Shown piece after piece: positions 43,673 through 53,330 of a DNA stretch of 64,000 bases. A model generated the notes under the pieces. The model saw nothing but the letters and a program-made list of their open reading frames with translations, did no database searches and had not been told where the DNA came from. Within the stretch, counting starts at the first letter, position 1, and each line of letters begins with the position of its first letter. Both the position numbers and the translations under genes were made by a program. The DNA is from CAWDZK01 sp963807005. Lineage in GTDB: Bacteria > Actinomycetota > Actinomycetes > JACCUZ01. The DNA lies in the NCBI GenBank assembly GCA_963807005.1, contig CAWDZK010000001.1, forward strand, positions 992,001 through 1,056,000, written 5' to 3'.

Positions 43673-44932
43673 ATGAGCTTCTGGATCGGGGTGCTGATCT
43701 TCGCTGTCGGCATCCTCGTGTCGGTCTGCCTGCACGAGGCGGGCCACCTGCTCACCGCCAAGCGCTTCGGCATGAAGGCCACCCAGTACTTCGCCGGCTT
43801 CGGCCCGACGGTGTTCTCCTTCCGCCGCGGCGAGACGGAGTACGGCCTCAAGGCGGTGCCGGCCGGCGGCTTCGTGAAGATCGTCGGCATGACCCCGCTG
43901 GAGGAGGTCTCGCCCGAGGACCAGCCCCGCGCCTTCTGGCGGTTCCCGCTCTGGCAGCGCACGGTGGTCCTGGTCGCCGGGTCGGCGACGCACTTCGCCC
44001 TCGCCGTCGTCATCTTCTACATCGCCGGGATGACCACCGGCCTGCCGAACCTGGCCGCGCAGGACTTCGAGGTGCTGAAGGCCAAGCCGGTCATCGGCAG
44101 CGTCTCGGACTGCGTCGTCACCGACTACACCCTGGCCACCGACGGCGGCCTGCGCGCCTGCCGGCCCGACGACCCGGCGGCCCCGGCCCGCGCCGCGGGA
44201 CTCCGCCGCGGCGACCTCGTGCTCGCCGTCGGGGGCAAGGACGTGCCGACGTACGGCGCGTTCGTGCGGGCCGTCCGCGCCACGCCGCCGGGCCCGGTCG
44301 AGATCACCTACCGGCGGGACGGGCAGGACCGCACCACGACCGCCGACCTGGTCGCCACCCAGCGGCCGGCGCTCGACGCCCCGGCCGGCAGCACGGAGCT
44401 CACGACGGTCTCGGCGATCGGCCTGTCGGTCCGGCTGCCGCGGTTCATCAACCACTACGGCGCGGCCGACGGGGTGGCGGCATCGGTGTCGTTCCTCGGC
44501 AGCAGCATCGACCAGACCTTCACCGCCGTGGGCAAGTTCCCCTCGAAGATCCCCAAGCTCGTCGACGCAATCCAGGGCGGCCAGCGCGACCCGGAGACCC
44601 CGATAAGCGTCGTGGGCGCCAGCCGGGTCGGCGGCGAGGCCATCCAGATCGGTGAACCGATCTTCTTCCTCGTCCTGCTCGGCGGCCTGAACGTCTTCAT
44701 CGGCGTCTTCAACCTGTTCCCGCTGCTCCCGCTGGACGGCGGGCACGTGGCGGTCGCCTGGTACGAGCGGGTGCGGTCCTGGGTCGCTGCCCGGCGCGGA
44801 CGGCCGGACCCGGGCCGGGTCGACTACAACAAGCTGCTGCCGGTGACCTACCTCGTCATCCTCGCGTTCGGGGGCATCACCCTGCTGACCCTGACGGCCG
44901 ACATCGTCAACCCCATCTCCCTGCGCCAGTAG
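43673..44932 (+). CDS. rseP: Site-2 intramembrane metalloprotease RseP/Rip1
   Basis: 419 residues. The zinc motif HEAGH is in the first transmembrane helix (~residues 18-22), a PDZ domain spans ~165-235, and the third zinc ligand motif is NLFPLLPLDGGHVAVAWYE. Conserved GFGPTVFSFRRGETEYGLKAVPAGGFVKI follows the first helix. It cleaves anti-sigma factors and other membrane proteins within the bilayer. The place between dxr and ispG is conserved. Start ATG 43673 lies 10 nt after dxr. Confidence 0.95.
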   Translation: MSFWIGVLIFAVGILVSVCLHEAGHLLTAKRFGMKATQYFAGFGPTVFSFRRGETEYGLKAVPAGGFVKIVGMTPLEEVSPEDQPRAFWRFPLWQRTVVLVAGSATHFALAVVIFYIAGMTTGLPNLAAQDFEVLKAKPVIGSVSDCVVTDYTLATDGGLRACRPDDPAAPARAAGLRRGDLVLAVGGKDVPTYGAFVRAVRATPPGPVEITYRRDGQDRTTTADLVATQRPALDAPAGSTELTTVSAIGLSVRLPRFINHYGAADGVAASVSFLGSSIDQTFTAVGKFPSKIPKLVDAIQGGQRDPETPISVVGASRVGGEAIQIGEPIFFLVLLGGLNVFIGVFNLFPLLPLDGGHVAVAWYERVRSWVAARRGRPDPGRVDYNKLLPVTYLVILAFGGITLLTLTADIVNPISLRQ

Positions 44933-44991
44933 GGCGCCCGTAGGGGGCCGTCCCGCGGCGGCATCCCGTGCGGCGGGCGATACTGAGGGAC

Positions 44992-46146
44992 ATGACCGTC
45001 AACCTCGGCATGCCCGAGACCCCGCCGCGGCCGCTCGCGACCCGGCGGGTGTCCCGCCAGATCGACGTCGGGGGAGTGCTCGTGGGGGGCGACGCGCCGG
45101 TGTCGGTTCAGTCGATGACGACCACCCCCACCACGGACATCAACGCCACGCTGCAGCAGATCGCCGAGCTCACCGCCTCCGGCTGCCAGATCGTGCGCGT
45201 CGCCTGCCCCAGCCAGGACGACGCCGAGGCGCTGCCGATCATCGCGAGGAAGTCGCAGATCCCGGTCATCGCCGACATCCACTTCCAGCCGAAGTACGTC
45301 TTCGCCGCCATCGACGCCGGGTGCGCCGCCGTCCGGGTCAACCCGGGGAACATCAAGGCCTTCGACGACAAGGTCAAGGAGATCGCCAAGGCTGCCGGTG
45401 ACGCCGGGGTGCCCATCCGCATCGGCGTCAACGCCGGCTCCCTGGACAAGCGGCTGCTCGCGAAGTACGGCAAGGCGACCCCGGAGGCGCTGGTCGAGTC
45501 GGCGCTCTGGGAGTGCTCGCTGTTCGAGGAGCACGGCTTCCGCGACATCAAGATCTCGGTCAAGCACAACGACCCGGTGGTCATGATCAACGCCTATCGG
45601 CTGCTCGCCGGGCAGTGCGACTACCCCCTGCATCTCGGCGTCACCGAGGCCGGCCCGGCCTTCCAAGGCACCATCAAGTCGGCTGTCGCCTTCGGCGCCC
45701 TGCTGGCCGAGGGCATCGGGGACACCATCCGCGTCTCGCTGTCCGCGCCGCCGGTCGAGGAGGTCAAGGTCGGCAACCAGATCCTCGAGTCGCTGGGGCT
45801 CAAGCAGCGCGGCCTCGAGATCGTCTCCTGCCCTTCCTGTGGTCGGGCCCAGGTCGACGTCTACACGCTGGCCGACCAGGTGACCGCCGGGCTGGAGGGG
45901 CTGACCGTGCCGCTGCGGGTCGCCGTCATGGGCTGTGTCGTCAACGGCCCCGGCGAGGCCCGGGAGGCCGACCTCGGTGTCGCCTCCGGCAACGGCAAGG
46001 GGCAGATCTTCGTCAAGGGCGAGGTCATCAAGACCGTGCCCGAGTCCCAGATCGTCGAGACGCTGATCGAGGAAGCCATGCGGATCGCCGAGGCGATGGA
46101 GCTCGAGGGCGTAGCCTCTGGCGAACCCGCGGTGAGCGTCAGCTAG
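44992..46146 (+). CDS. ispG: 4-hydroxy-3-methylbut-2-en-1-yl diphosphate synthase (flavodoxin)
   Basis: 384 residues. Opening RQIDVGGVLVGGDAPVSVQSMTTT, the TIM-barrel core with VADIHFQPKYVFAAIDAGCAAVRVNPGNI, and the Fe-S domain with cysteines in SCPSCGRAQVDVYTLA and VMGCVVNGPGEAREADLGVA. It makes HMBPP in the MEP pathway. ATG 44992 follows GAGGGA and is preferred to GTG 44968. GATACT seven nt before it could be a leaderless -10. With dxr it forms a pathway cluster. Confidence 0.96.
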   Translation: MTVNLGMPETPPRPLATRRVSRQIDVGGVLVGGDAPVSVQSMTTTPTTDINATLQQIAELTASGCQIVRVACPSQDDAEALPIIARKSQIPVIADIHFQPKYVFAAIDAGCAAVRVNPGNIKAFDDKVKEIAKAAGDAGVPIRIGVNAGSLDKRLLAKYGKATPEALVESALWECSLFEEHGFRDIKISVKHNDPVVMINAYRLLAGQCDYPLHLGVTEAGPAFQGTIKSAVAFGALLAEGIGDTIRVSLSAPPVEEVKVGNQILESLGLKQRGLEIVSCPSCGRAQVDVYTLADQVTAGLEGLTVPLRVAVMGCVVNGPGEAREADLGVASGNGKGQIFVKGEVIKTVPESQIVETLIEEAMRIAEAMELEGVASGEPAVSVS

Positions 46147-46174
46147 CGCCCGCCCGACGTTGGAGGAGCCCGGG

Positions 46175-47017
46175 ATGCTGCGCAGCACGTCGCTGCGGGT
46201 GCTGCGTCCCGAGGACCTCGCCGCGGCTCGCGACGTCCTCTCGCGCAACCCGGTCGCCGACGTCTTCGTCGCCTCCCGGGTGGCGGTCGCGGGCGTCGAC
46301 CCCGCGCGCCTCGGCGGCGAGATGTGGGGCTACGCCGTGGACGGCCGGCTCGAGTCGCTCTGCCACGCCGGTGCGAACCTCGTCCCGGTCCAGGCCGGCC
46401 CCGAGGCCGCTGCCGCCTTCGCCGAGCGGGCTCGTCGGCTCGGCCGTCGCTGCGCCTCCATCGTCGGGGAGCGCGAGGCTGTGGCGGCCATGTGGGCCGA
46501 GCTCGAGCCGGCCTGGGGGCCGGCCCGGGAGGTCCGCGACCCGCAACCGCTGATGGCGCTGAGCGGGCCGGTGGCGGTGGTCCCCGACCCGCTGGTGCGT
46601 CGGGTCCGGATGAGCGAGCTCGACCTGCTCGTGCCGGCCTGCGTCGAGATGTTCACCGAGGAGGTGGGCGTGTCGCCGGTCGGCACCGACGGCGGGGCGT
46701 CCTACCGCTCCCGGGTCGCCGAGCTGGTGCGCAGCGGCCGCGCCTTCGCCCGGATCGACGGCGGCCGGGTCGTCTTCAAGGCCGAGATCGGCTCGGCCAC
46801 TACGGCGGCCTGCCAGGTGCAGGGCGTCTGGGTGCCGCCGGACCTGCGCGGGAAGGGGCTCGCGGCGCCGGGGATGGCGACGGTGGCCGAGATCGCCCGG
46901 CTGGAGATCGCCCCCGTGGTGAGCCTGTACGTCAACGAGTTCAACGAGGCCGCCCGGGCGACGTACCGGCGGGTGGGGTTCTCCGACATCGGCGCCTTCA
47001 TGTCCGTGCTGTTCTAG
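46175..47017 (+). CDS. GNAT N-acetyltransferase with N-terminal DUF4081 domain
   Basis: 280 residues from ATG 46175 behind GGAGGAG. The first half (VLRPEDLAAARDVLSRNPVADVFVASRV) is the DUF4081 type. The second half is a GNAT fold with the acetyl-CoA loop VWVPPDLRGKGLAAPGMATV and YVNEFNEAARATYRRVGF. It follows ispG in many actinobacteria, but its substrate is not known. Spacing of 28 nt suggests cotranscription with ispG. Confidence 0.9.
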   Translation: MLRSTSLRVLRPEDLAAARDVLSRNPVADVFVASRVAVAGVDPARLGGEMWGYAVDGRLESLCHAGANLVPVQAGPEAAAAFAERARRLGRRCASIVGEREAVAAMWAELEPAWGPAREVRDPQPLMALSGPVAVVPDPLVRRVRMSELDLLVPACVEMFTEEVGVSPVGTDGGASYRSRVAELVRSGRAFARIDGGRVVFKAEIGSATTAACQVQGVWVPPDLRGKGLAAPGMATVAEIARLEIAPVVSLYVNEFNEAARATYRRVGFSDIGAFMSVLF

Positions 47018-47143
47018 CGGTACTGACCAGGGAAGCCTCGAGGTCGCTCTCACCCGGCGCGGTTCCTGGAGTCTCTCGCCGGCCTGTCATGGGCAGGGCG
47101 CACACTGTGGCGCGAAGAGGCCCGACTGCGGGGGAGGTGGCAG

Positions 47144-48949
47144 GTGCTCGCACGACTTCGTGACCGGCCGGAGGTCGCCTTCTGCCGGGCGCTGTACCGG
47201 GCGTCACCCCGGCTCGCGACCGCCTGGTGGGCTCTGCTGGTCCTGCGAGGGGCGATGCCGGCGCTGCTCGCGGTGGCGACCGGGCTGGTGGTCGGCGCGG
47301 TCCGGGCCGGCTCGTCGCTCACCGGACCGCTCACCCTGGTCGGCGTGGTGTTCGTCGCCCTGCAGGTGCTGACGCCGGTGCAGCAGGGTGCGAGCAAGGT
47401 GCTGGGAGCCGCCACGGCGGACTGGCTCAACGACACCCTGATGACCGGCGCGGTGGCGCCGGCCGGGATGGGGCACCTGGAGGACCCTGAGCTCGCGGAG
47501 GACATGGCGATGGCCCGCGACTTCGACCTGGGTCGCACCGGCCCGCCGCTTCGGGTGGCGATGGACTTCATCGCCGCCGGGCTGGTGCAGCTGCTCTCCG
47601 GGATCCTGTCCGCGCTGGTCCTGGTGGCGTTCGCCTGGTGGGCGCCTGTGGTGCTGCTCGCGGTCTGGGGCTCGACCCACTGGCTGCTGCGCGAGAGCGG
47701 CGTGTGGCGCGCCCGCAACACCCCCGCCGTGCGGGAGGCGCAGCGGCACGCCGCCTACGCATACGACCTGGCCGTCGAGCCGCCCGCCGCCAAGGAGCTG
47801 CGGATGTTCGGCCTGGCCGGCTGGGTGATCGAGCGGTTCACCGCCCGGCGGACAGAGCTCTACCGGCTGCAGTGGGAGGCGACCCGGTTGCGTGAGCGGC
47901 CGCTGGCCGGCGCCCTCGCGCTGGTGCTGGCCGGGAACGCACTGGTCTTCCTGGTCCTGGCCGACGCCGTGCTCGACGGCCGGGTCGGACTCGGTGCGGC
48001 GACGACGTACCTGCAGGCGGCCGTCGGGGCGAGCGCGGTCGCCTTCGGCGGCCTGAGCTGGGCGGTGGACGGGGCCGCGGCCCCCGCCGCCGCCACACTC
48101 CGGCTGCCGTCGGCGATGGCGCGGGCGGGTGCGCTCCTGAGCGGTCCCGGCCGGCTGCCGACGACCGACGCCCCGGAGCTGCGGTTCCGCGACGTTGTCT
48201 TCGGCTACCCCTCCAGCTCCCAGCCGGTGCTGGACCACGTCGACCTCACGGTCCCGGCGGGCACCTCGATGGCGGTGGTGGGAGTGAACGGCGCCGGCAA
48301 GACCACCCTGGCCAAGCTCGTGTGCCGGCTCTACGACCCGCAGTCCGGCGCGGTCGAGGCCGACGGCGTCGACCTGCGCGACCTCGACGTCGACGAGTAC
48401 CGCTCGAGGGTGACGGCCGTGTTCCAGGACTTCGTCCGCTACGAGCTGCCGCTGCGGGACAACGTCGCGCCGCGGCACGCCCCCGACCCGGTGGTCGAGG
48501 CGTCTCTCCAGGCTGCCGGCGCGAGCGGCCTGGCGACGCTGGAGACCGTGCTGGCGCGCGGCTATGACAACGGAACGGACCTCTCCGGCGGCCAGTGGCA
48601 GCGGGTCGCGCTGGCCCGGGCGCTGGCCGCGGTCCGCACCGGTGCCCGTATCGTCCTGCTGGACGAGCCGACCGCCGCCCTGGACGTCCGCGGCGAGGCG
48701 GAGATCTTCGACCGGATCCTGGCCGAGACCCGGGACTGCACCACGATCCTGGTGTCGCACCGGTTCTCCACCGTGCGCAAGGCGGACCGGATCTGCGTGC
48801 TCGAGCACGGCCGGGTGGTCGAGCTCGGCAGCCACGAGGAGCTGATGGACCTGGGCGGCCGCTACCGCACGATGTTCGACCTGCAGGCGGCCCGGTTCGT
48901 CGAGTACGACGAGCAGGGGGAGGAGGTCGTCCATGACTCTCTCGACTGA
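47144..48949 (+). CDS. ABC exporter half-transporter, canonical nucleotide-binding domain
   Basis: 601 residues: about six transmembrane segments in the first ~310, then an ATPase domain with Walker A GVNGAGKTT, signature LSGGQWQRVALARA, Walker B RIVLLDEPTAALD and switch His in VSHRFSTVRKAD. GTG 47144 follows GGGGAGG. It overlaps the next ABC gene by 17 nt, so they probably form a heterodimer. No biosynthetic or immunity gene lies next to them, so the cargo is unknown. This pair interrupts the space between ispG-GNAT and proS. Confidence 0.9.
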   Translation: MLARLRDRPEVAFCRALYRASPRLATAWWALLVLRGAMPALLAVATGLVVGAVRAGSSLTGPLTLVGVVFVALQVLTPVQQGASKVLGAATADWLNDTLMTGAVAPAGMGHLEDPELAEDMAMARDFDLGRTGPPLRVAMDFIAAGLVQLLSGILSALVLVAFAWWAPVVLLAVWGSTHWLLRESGVWRARNTPAVREAQRHAAYAYDLAVEPPAAKELRMFGLAGWVIERFTARRTELYRLQWEATRLRERPLAGALALVLAGNALVFLVLADAVLDGRVGLGAATTYLQAAVGASAVAFGGLSWAVDGAAAPAAATLRLPSAMARAGALLSGPGRLPTTDAPELRFRDVVFGYPSSSQPVLDHVDLTVPAGTSMAVVGVNGAGKTTLAKLVCRLYDPQSGAVEADGVDLRDLDVDEYRSRVTAVFQDFVRYELPLRDNVAPRHAPDPVVEASLQAAGASGLATLETVLARGYDNGTDLSGGQWQRVALARALAAVRTGARIVLLDEPTAALDVRGEAEIFDRILAETRDCTTILVSHRFSTVRKADRICVLEHGRVVELGSHEELMDLGGRYRTMFDLQAARFVEYDEQGEEVVHDSLD

Positions 48950-50750
48950 CCCGCGACGGGCCACGGACGACGACCTCCCGCCCTCGCTGCAGTCCCTGTG
49001 GCGGATGGTGCGGCTGGCCTACCGGATCGAGCCGCGACTGCTCATGGTCTCGCTCGTCATGACCCTGGCACTGGCCCTGCCGACGTCCCTGATCGGGCTG
49101 TGGCTGGCGCTGCTCGTCGACGGCGTCCGCGACAGCGACCGCAGCAGGGTCCTCCTCGCGGCCGCGGGGCTGGCGCTGTCCGCGACCCTCGTCTGGTGGC
49201 TGCAGGTGGTCTTCGACCGGCTCAGCCGCCGCTTCCGCGACCGGATCTCGATAGCGATGGAGGCGCACGTCGCCCAGCTGCACGCCACGGTGGCGACCAT
49301 CGCGCACCAGGAGCGGCCCGAGCACCTGGCCCGGCTGGAGATCCTGCGCCGCAACACCTTTGGCCTGGACCACCTCTTCAACGCCCTGTTCGCGACGCTC
49401 GGCTGGGTCATCCGGCTGGCCGTGGTCGAGGCGCTGCTCATGACCCGGGTGCACCCGGGTCTGGGCCTGCTCGTGCTGTTCGCGGTGCCCACGGTGGTCG
49501 TGGCCACCTGGCGACCGGGCGTCGAGCGGTCGGTGATCGAGCACTACTCATCGCACGAGCGGCGGGCCAGGCACCTGTTCGTCCTGGGCACCACCGCGGC
49601 GCCCGGCAAGGAGCTTCGGGTCACCGGCAACGGGGCCGAGCTGGCCCGGCTCCGGCAGGAGGAGTGGCGCCGGGCGTTCCGGCCGATGGCCCGGGTCACC
49701 TGGGTCACGGCTGCGTGGAGCGCCGCGGCCTGGGCCGTGTTCGGGCTCGGGTACGTCGGTGCGGTCGTGCTCACCGCCACCGCGCTGGACGCCTCGGCCG
49801 GCAACGTGGTGCTGGTGCTGGTCATCGGCAGCCAGCTGTCCCAGTTCGTGGCCGCCGCGGTCGGCGAGCTCGGCTTCCTGCGGAGCATGTGGCTGGACAT
49901 CTCCCGCCGGCTGATGTGGCTGGAGGACTACGCCGCTGCCGTGGACGCCCGGTCCGACGGCACGCCGCCGGACCGGCTCACCAGCGGCATCCGGCTGGAC
50001 CACGTCTCGTTCCGCTACCCCGGCACCGACCGGCTGGTGCTCGACGACGTGTCGCTGGACCTGCCGGCCGGCTCCGTGGTGGCGGTGGTGGGCGACAACG
50101 GGGCCGGCAAGACCACGCTGGTCAAGCTGCTCGCCCGGATGTACGACCCCGACTCCGGCCGGATCGACGTCGACGGCGTCGACCTGGCCTCGATGTCGGT
50201 GCCGGAGTGGCGGGACCGACTGGCGGGCGCCTTCCAGGACTTCTTCCGGTTCGAGCTGCGGGCGCTGGACAGCGTCGGGCTGGGGGAGCTGGCCCGGCTG
50301 GGGGACCGTGACGCCGTGGGTGCCGCGGTCGGACGCGCGGGAGCCGACGACGTCGTCGGCCGGCTGCCCGCGGGGCTGGACACCCAGCTCGGGCCGAGCT
50401 GGGACGCCGGTGTCGAGGTCTCGTTCGGCCAGTGGCAGAAGCTCGCGCTGGCGCGCGGGTTCATGCGCGACGAACCGCTGCTGCTGGTGCTCGACGAGCC
50501 GACCGCCGCGCTGGATGCCGAGACCGAGCACGCGTTGTTCGAGCGCTTCGCCGCGGCCGCCCGCGGCGAGGTCGGCAACGGCCGGGTCACCGTCCTGGTC
50601 TCGCACCGGTTCTCCACGGTCCGGATGGCCGACGTCATCGTCGTGCTCGACGGGGCGCGGGTGGCGGAGGTCGGCAGCCACGAGCAGCTGATGGCTCTCG
50701 GTGGCCGGTACGCCGAGCTGTACGGGATCCAGTCGGCCGCCTTCCGCTGA
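48933..50750 (+). CDS. ABC exporter half-transporter with atypical signature motif
   Basis: 605 residues, same layout as its upstream partner. Walker A GDNGAGKTT, Walker B LLLVLDEPTAALD and the switch His (SHRFSTVRMAD) are normal. The signature reads VSFGQWQKLALARG instead of LSGGQ. Loss of the first signature Gly implies unequal nucleotide sites in the heterodimer. Start ATG 48933 lies inside the upstream gene, ensuring matched synthesis. Confidence 0.9.
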   Translation: MTLSTDPRRATDDDLPPSLQSLWRMVRLAYRIEPRLLMVSLVMTLALALPTSLIGLWLALLVDGVRDSDRSRVLLAAAGLALSATLVWWLQVVFDRLSRRFRDRISIAMEAHVAQLHATVATIAHQERPEHLARLEILRRNTFGLDHLFNALFATLGWVIRLAVVEALLMTRVHPGLGLLVLFAVPTVVVATWRPGVERSVIEHYSSHERRARHLFVLGTTAAPGKELRVTGNGAELARLRQEEWRRAFRPMARVTWVTAAWSAAAWAVFGLGYVGAVVLTATALDASAGNVVLVLVIGSQLSQFVAAAVGELGFLRSMWLDISRRLMWLEDYAAAVDARSDGTPPDRLTSGIRLDHVSFRYPGTDRLVLDDVSLDLPAGSVVAVVGDNGAGKTTLVKLLARMYDPDSGRIDVDGVDLASMSVPEWRDRLAGAFQDFFRFELRALDSVGLGELARLGDRDAVGAAVGRAGADDVVGRLPAGLDTQLGPSWDAGVEVSFGQWQKLALARGFMRDEPLLLVLDEPTAALDAETEHALFERFAAAARGEVGNGRVTVLVSHRFSTVRMADVIVVLDGARVAEVGSHEQLMALGGRYAELYGIQSAAFR

Positions 50751-50800
50751 GCGGGGGGCCGCCGGCCGAAACACGCTCGGACCTTCGCCGCCCCGGTCGT

Positions 50801-50806
50801 TATCCT
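50801..50806 (+). promoter_or_regulatory. Possible proS -10 element (TATCCT)
   Basis: TATCCT stands out in the 88-nt gap between the ABC genes and proS and would place a start near 50813, 26 nt before the GTG. No clear -35 sequence is seen. Confidence 0.35.
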
Positions 50807-50838
50807 CGGGCGACACTCCACCTCCGAGGGGACCCCCC

Positions 50839-52611
50839 GTGCTGCTCCGCATGTCGACCCTGTTCCTGCGCACCCTTCGCGAGGACCCGGCCGATGCGGA
50901 GGTCCCGAGCCACCGGCTGCTCGTCCGGGCCGGCTACATCCGCCGGGTCGCCCCGGGCGGGTACGCCTGGCTGCCCCTGGGCTGGCGGGTCCTGCGCAAG
51001 ATCGAGACGGTGATCCGCGAGGAGATGGACGCCATGGGGGCGCAGGAGGTCAACTTCCCGGCGCTGCTGCCCAAGGAGCCCTACGACCGCTCCAACCGCT
51101 GGACCGAGTACGGCGACGACGTGTTCCGGCTGCAGGACCGCAAGGGCGCCGACTACATGCTCGGCCCGACCCACGAGGAGTTCTTCACCCTGCTGGTCAA
51201 GGACCTGTACTCGTCGTACAAGGACCTGCCGCTGTGGATCTACCAGATCCAGACGAAGTTCCGGGACGAGGCGCGGCCCCGGGCGGGTCTGCTCCGCGGT
51301 CGCGAGTTCGTCATGAAGGACTCCTACTCCTTCGACGTGGACGACGCCGGCCTGGACCGGTCCTACGCGGCTCACCGCGAGGCCTACATCCGGATCTTCG
51401 ACCGTCTCGGCCTGGACTACGTCATCGTGTCCGCGCTCTCGGGGGCCATGGGCGGGTCCAAGAGCGAGGAGTTCCTCACCCCGGCGGCCGTCGGCGAGGA
51501 CACCTACGTGCGGTGCACGTCCTGCGACTACGCGGCCAACGTCGAGGCCCTGCGCACCCTCGTACCCCCGACCCAGGAGTACGACGACGTGCCGGCGGCG
51601 CACGTCGAGGACACCCCGGACACCCCCACGATCGAGACTCTCGTCGCGCTGGCCAACTCCCGCGCGGACCTGCGTCGGCCGGACCGGGACTGGAGTGCCG
51701 GCGACACGCTGAAGAACGTCGTCGTCAAGCTCCGGCACCCGGACGGCAAGACCGAACCGCTGGCGGTCGGGCTTCCCGGCGACCGCGACGTCGACGCGAA
51801 GCGGCTGGAGGCCGTGGTCCATCCCTCGGTGGTCGAGCCGTTCACCGACGAGGACTTCGCGCAGCACCCCGGTCTCGTCCGCGGCTACATCGGCCCGGCG
51901 GCGCTCGGCGCCGACAAGCCGGCCGGGGTGCGCTACCTGCTGGACCCCCGGGTCGTCGAGGGCACCCGGTGGATCACCGGAGCGAACGAGCCTGGCCGGC
52001 ACGTCTTCGACCTGGTCCTCGGCCGGGACTTCACCGGAGACGGCACCATCGAGGCGGCCTCGGTGTTCGAGGGCGACCCGTGCCCCAACGGCGACGGGGG
52101 CACCCTGGTGCCGGCGCGTGGCATCGAGATGGGCCACATCTTCCAGCTCGGCCGCATCTTCGCCGACGCGCTCGACCTCAAGGTCCTGGACGAGCACGGC
52201 AAGCAGGTCGTCGTCACGATGGGTTCCTACGGGATCGGCCCGTCGCGTGCCGTGGCCGCCATCGCGGAGGCGACCCTCGACGACATCGGGCTGTGCTGGC
52301 CGCGGGCGGTCGCACCGGCCGACGTGCACGTGGTCGCGACCGGCAAGGACGACTCGGTGTTCGAGGCTGCCCAGACGCTCGCCGACGGCCTGGTGGCGCA
52401 GGGCCTCGACGTCCTCTACGACGACCGACGCGGGGTCTCGCCGGGGGTGAAGTTCAAGGACGCGGAGCTGCTCGGCATGCCGACCATCGTGGTCGTCGGC
52501 AAGGGGCTCGCCGACGGGGTCGTCGAGGTGCGCGACCGGCGAACCGGTGACCGCGAGGAGGTCGCGGTCGACGTCGCGGCGGCGCACGTGGTCGGCGTCG
52601 TCCGGTCGTGA
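50839..52611 (+). CDS. proS: Prolyl-tRNA synthetase (bacterial type, with editing domain)
   Basis: 590 residues. Class II motif 1 region around LLVRAGYIRRVAPGGYAWLPLGWRVL, motif 2 FRDEARPRAGLLRGREFVMKDSYSF, the editing INS domain (~residues 230-400) and the C-terminal motif 3 MGSYGIGPSRAVAA followed by the anticodon-binding domain. It charges tRNA-Pro and edits Ala. GTG 50839 behind GAGGGG is chosen; ATG 50851 is an alternative. The stop overlaps the HAD start (GTGA). Confidence 0.96.
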   Translation: MLLRMSTLFLRTLREDPADAEVPSHRLLVRAGYIRRVAPGGYAWLPLGWRVLRKIETVIREEMDAMGAQEVNFPALLPKEPYDRSNRWTEYGDDVFRLQDRKGADYMLGPTHEEFFTLLVKDLYSSYKDLPLWIYQIQTKFRDEARPRAGLLRGREFVMKDSYSFDVDDAGLDRSYAAHREAYIRIFDRLGLDYVIVSALSGAMGGSKSEEFLTPAAVGEDTYVRCTSCDYAANVEALRTLVPPTQEYDDVPAAHVEDTPDTPTIETLVALANSRADLRRPDRDWSAGDTLKNVVVKLRHPDGKTEPLAVGLPGDRDVDAKRLEAVVHPSVVEPFTDEDFAQHPGLVRGYIGPAALGADKPAGVRYLLDPRVVEGTRWITGANEPGRHVFDLVLGRDFTGDGTIEAASVFEGDPCPNGDGGTLVPARGIEMGHIFQLGRIFADALDLKVLDEHGKQVVVTMGSYGIGPSRAVAAIAEATLDDIGLCWPRAVAPADVHVVATGKDDSVFEAAQTLADGLVAQGLDVLYDDRRGVSPGVKFKDAELLGMPTIVVVGKGLADGVVEVRDRRTGDREEVAVDVAAAHVVGVVRS

Positions 52612-53318
52612 CCGGGGTCGACGCGGTCGTCTTCGACTGGGGCGGCACCCTCACGCCGTGGCACACGATCGACCTGCTGGAGCAGTGGCGGCACTACGCC
52701 GAGGTGTACGACCCCGAGGATGCCGGCGCGCTGGCGGACCGGATCCTCGCTGCCGAGGACGCCGCATGGCAGGCCGGTCGTGACCACCAGCGTTCGGCGA
52801 CGCTCGACGGGATGCTGCGCGCGGCCGGAGTCGACACCGCCAGCCCGCGGCACGAACGGGCCATGGCGGCTTACCACGCGTTCTGGGAGCCGCACACCTG
52901 GACCGACCCCGACGTCCCGGAGCTGCTCACCGGACTGAGGGACCGCGGGGTCCGGGTCGGCGTCCTGTCCAACACGCTGTGGAGCCGGGAGCACCACGAG
53001 GCGGTCTTCCGCCGCGACGGCGTCCTCGAGCTCATCGACGGCGCGGTCTACTCCAGCGAGCTGCCGTGGACCAAGCCGCACCCGGAGGCGTTCCACGCTG
53101 CCCTGGCGGCCGTCGGTGTCGCCGCCCCCGGTCGCGCGGTCTTCGTCGGCGACCGGCCCTACGACGACATCCACGGCGCGAAGCAGGTCGGCATGCGGGC
53201 GGTGCTGGTGCCGCACAGCACCATCCCGGACCAGCAGAAGGGTCACGTCGAAGGCGACCCCGACGCCGTCGTGGACCGGCTGGCCGACGTGCTCGCCGTC
53301 GTCGACGCCTGGCTCTGA
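52608..53318 (+). CDS. HAD-superfamily hydrolase
   Basis: 236 residues. Motif I is VVFDWGGTLTPW, with nucleophile Asp10; the usual second Asp is Gly12, a known variant. The remaining motifs are VLSNT (Thr/Ser motif II), KPHPEAF (Lys, motif III) and VGDRPYDDIHGA (motif IV). The cap is a small helical insert (~residues 25-95). It is probably a phosphatase of unknown substrate. Coupled to proS by a 4-nt overlap. Confidence 0.88.
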   Translation: MTGVDAVVFDWGGTLTPWHTIDLLEQWRHYAEVYDPEDAGALADRILAAEDAAWQAGRDHQRSATLDGMLRAAGVDTASPRHERAMAAYHAFWEPHTWTDPDVPELLTGLRDRGVRVGVLSNTLWSREHHEAVFRRDGVLELIDGAVYSSELPWTKPHPEAFHAALAAVGVAAPGRAVFVGDRPYDDIHGAKQVGMRAVLVPHSTIPDQQKGHVEGDPDAVVDRLADVLAVVDAWL

Positions 53319-53330
53319 CGGACGGTCGAC

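Noticed and set aside
44980..44985. GATACT as a firm leaderless promoter for ispG
   Set aside because: A purine-rich GAGGGA lies between it and ATG 44992 and could equally be a ribosome site of a longer transcript, so it is mentioned but not listed as a feature.
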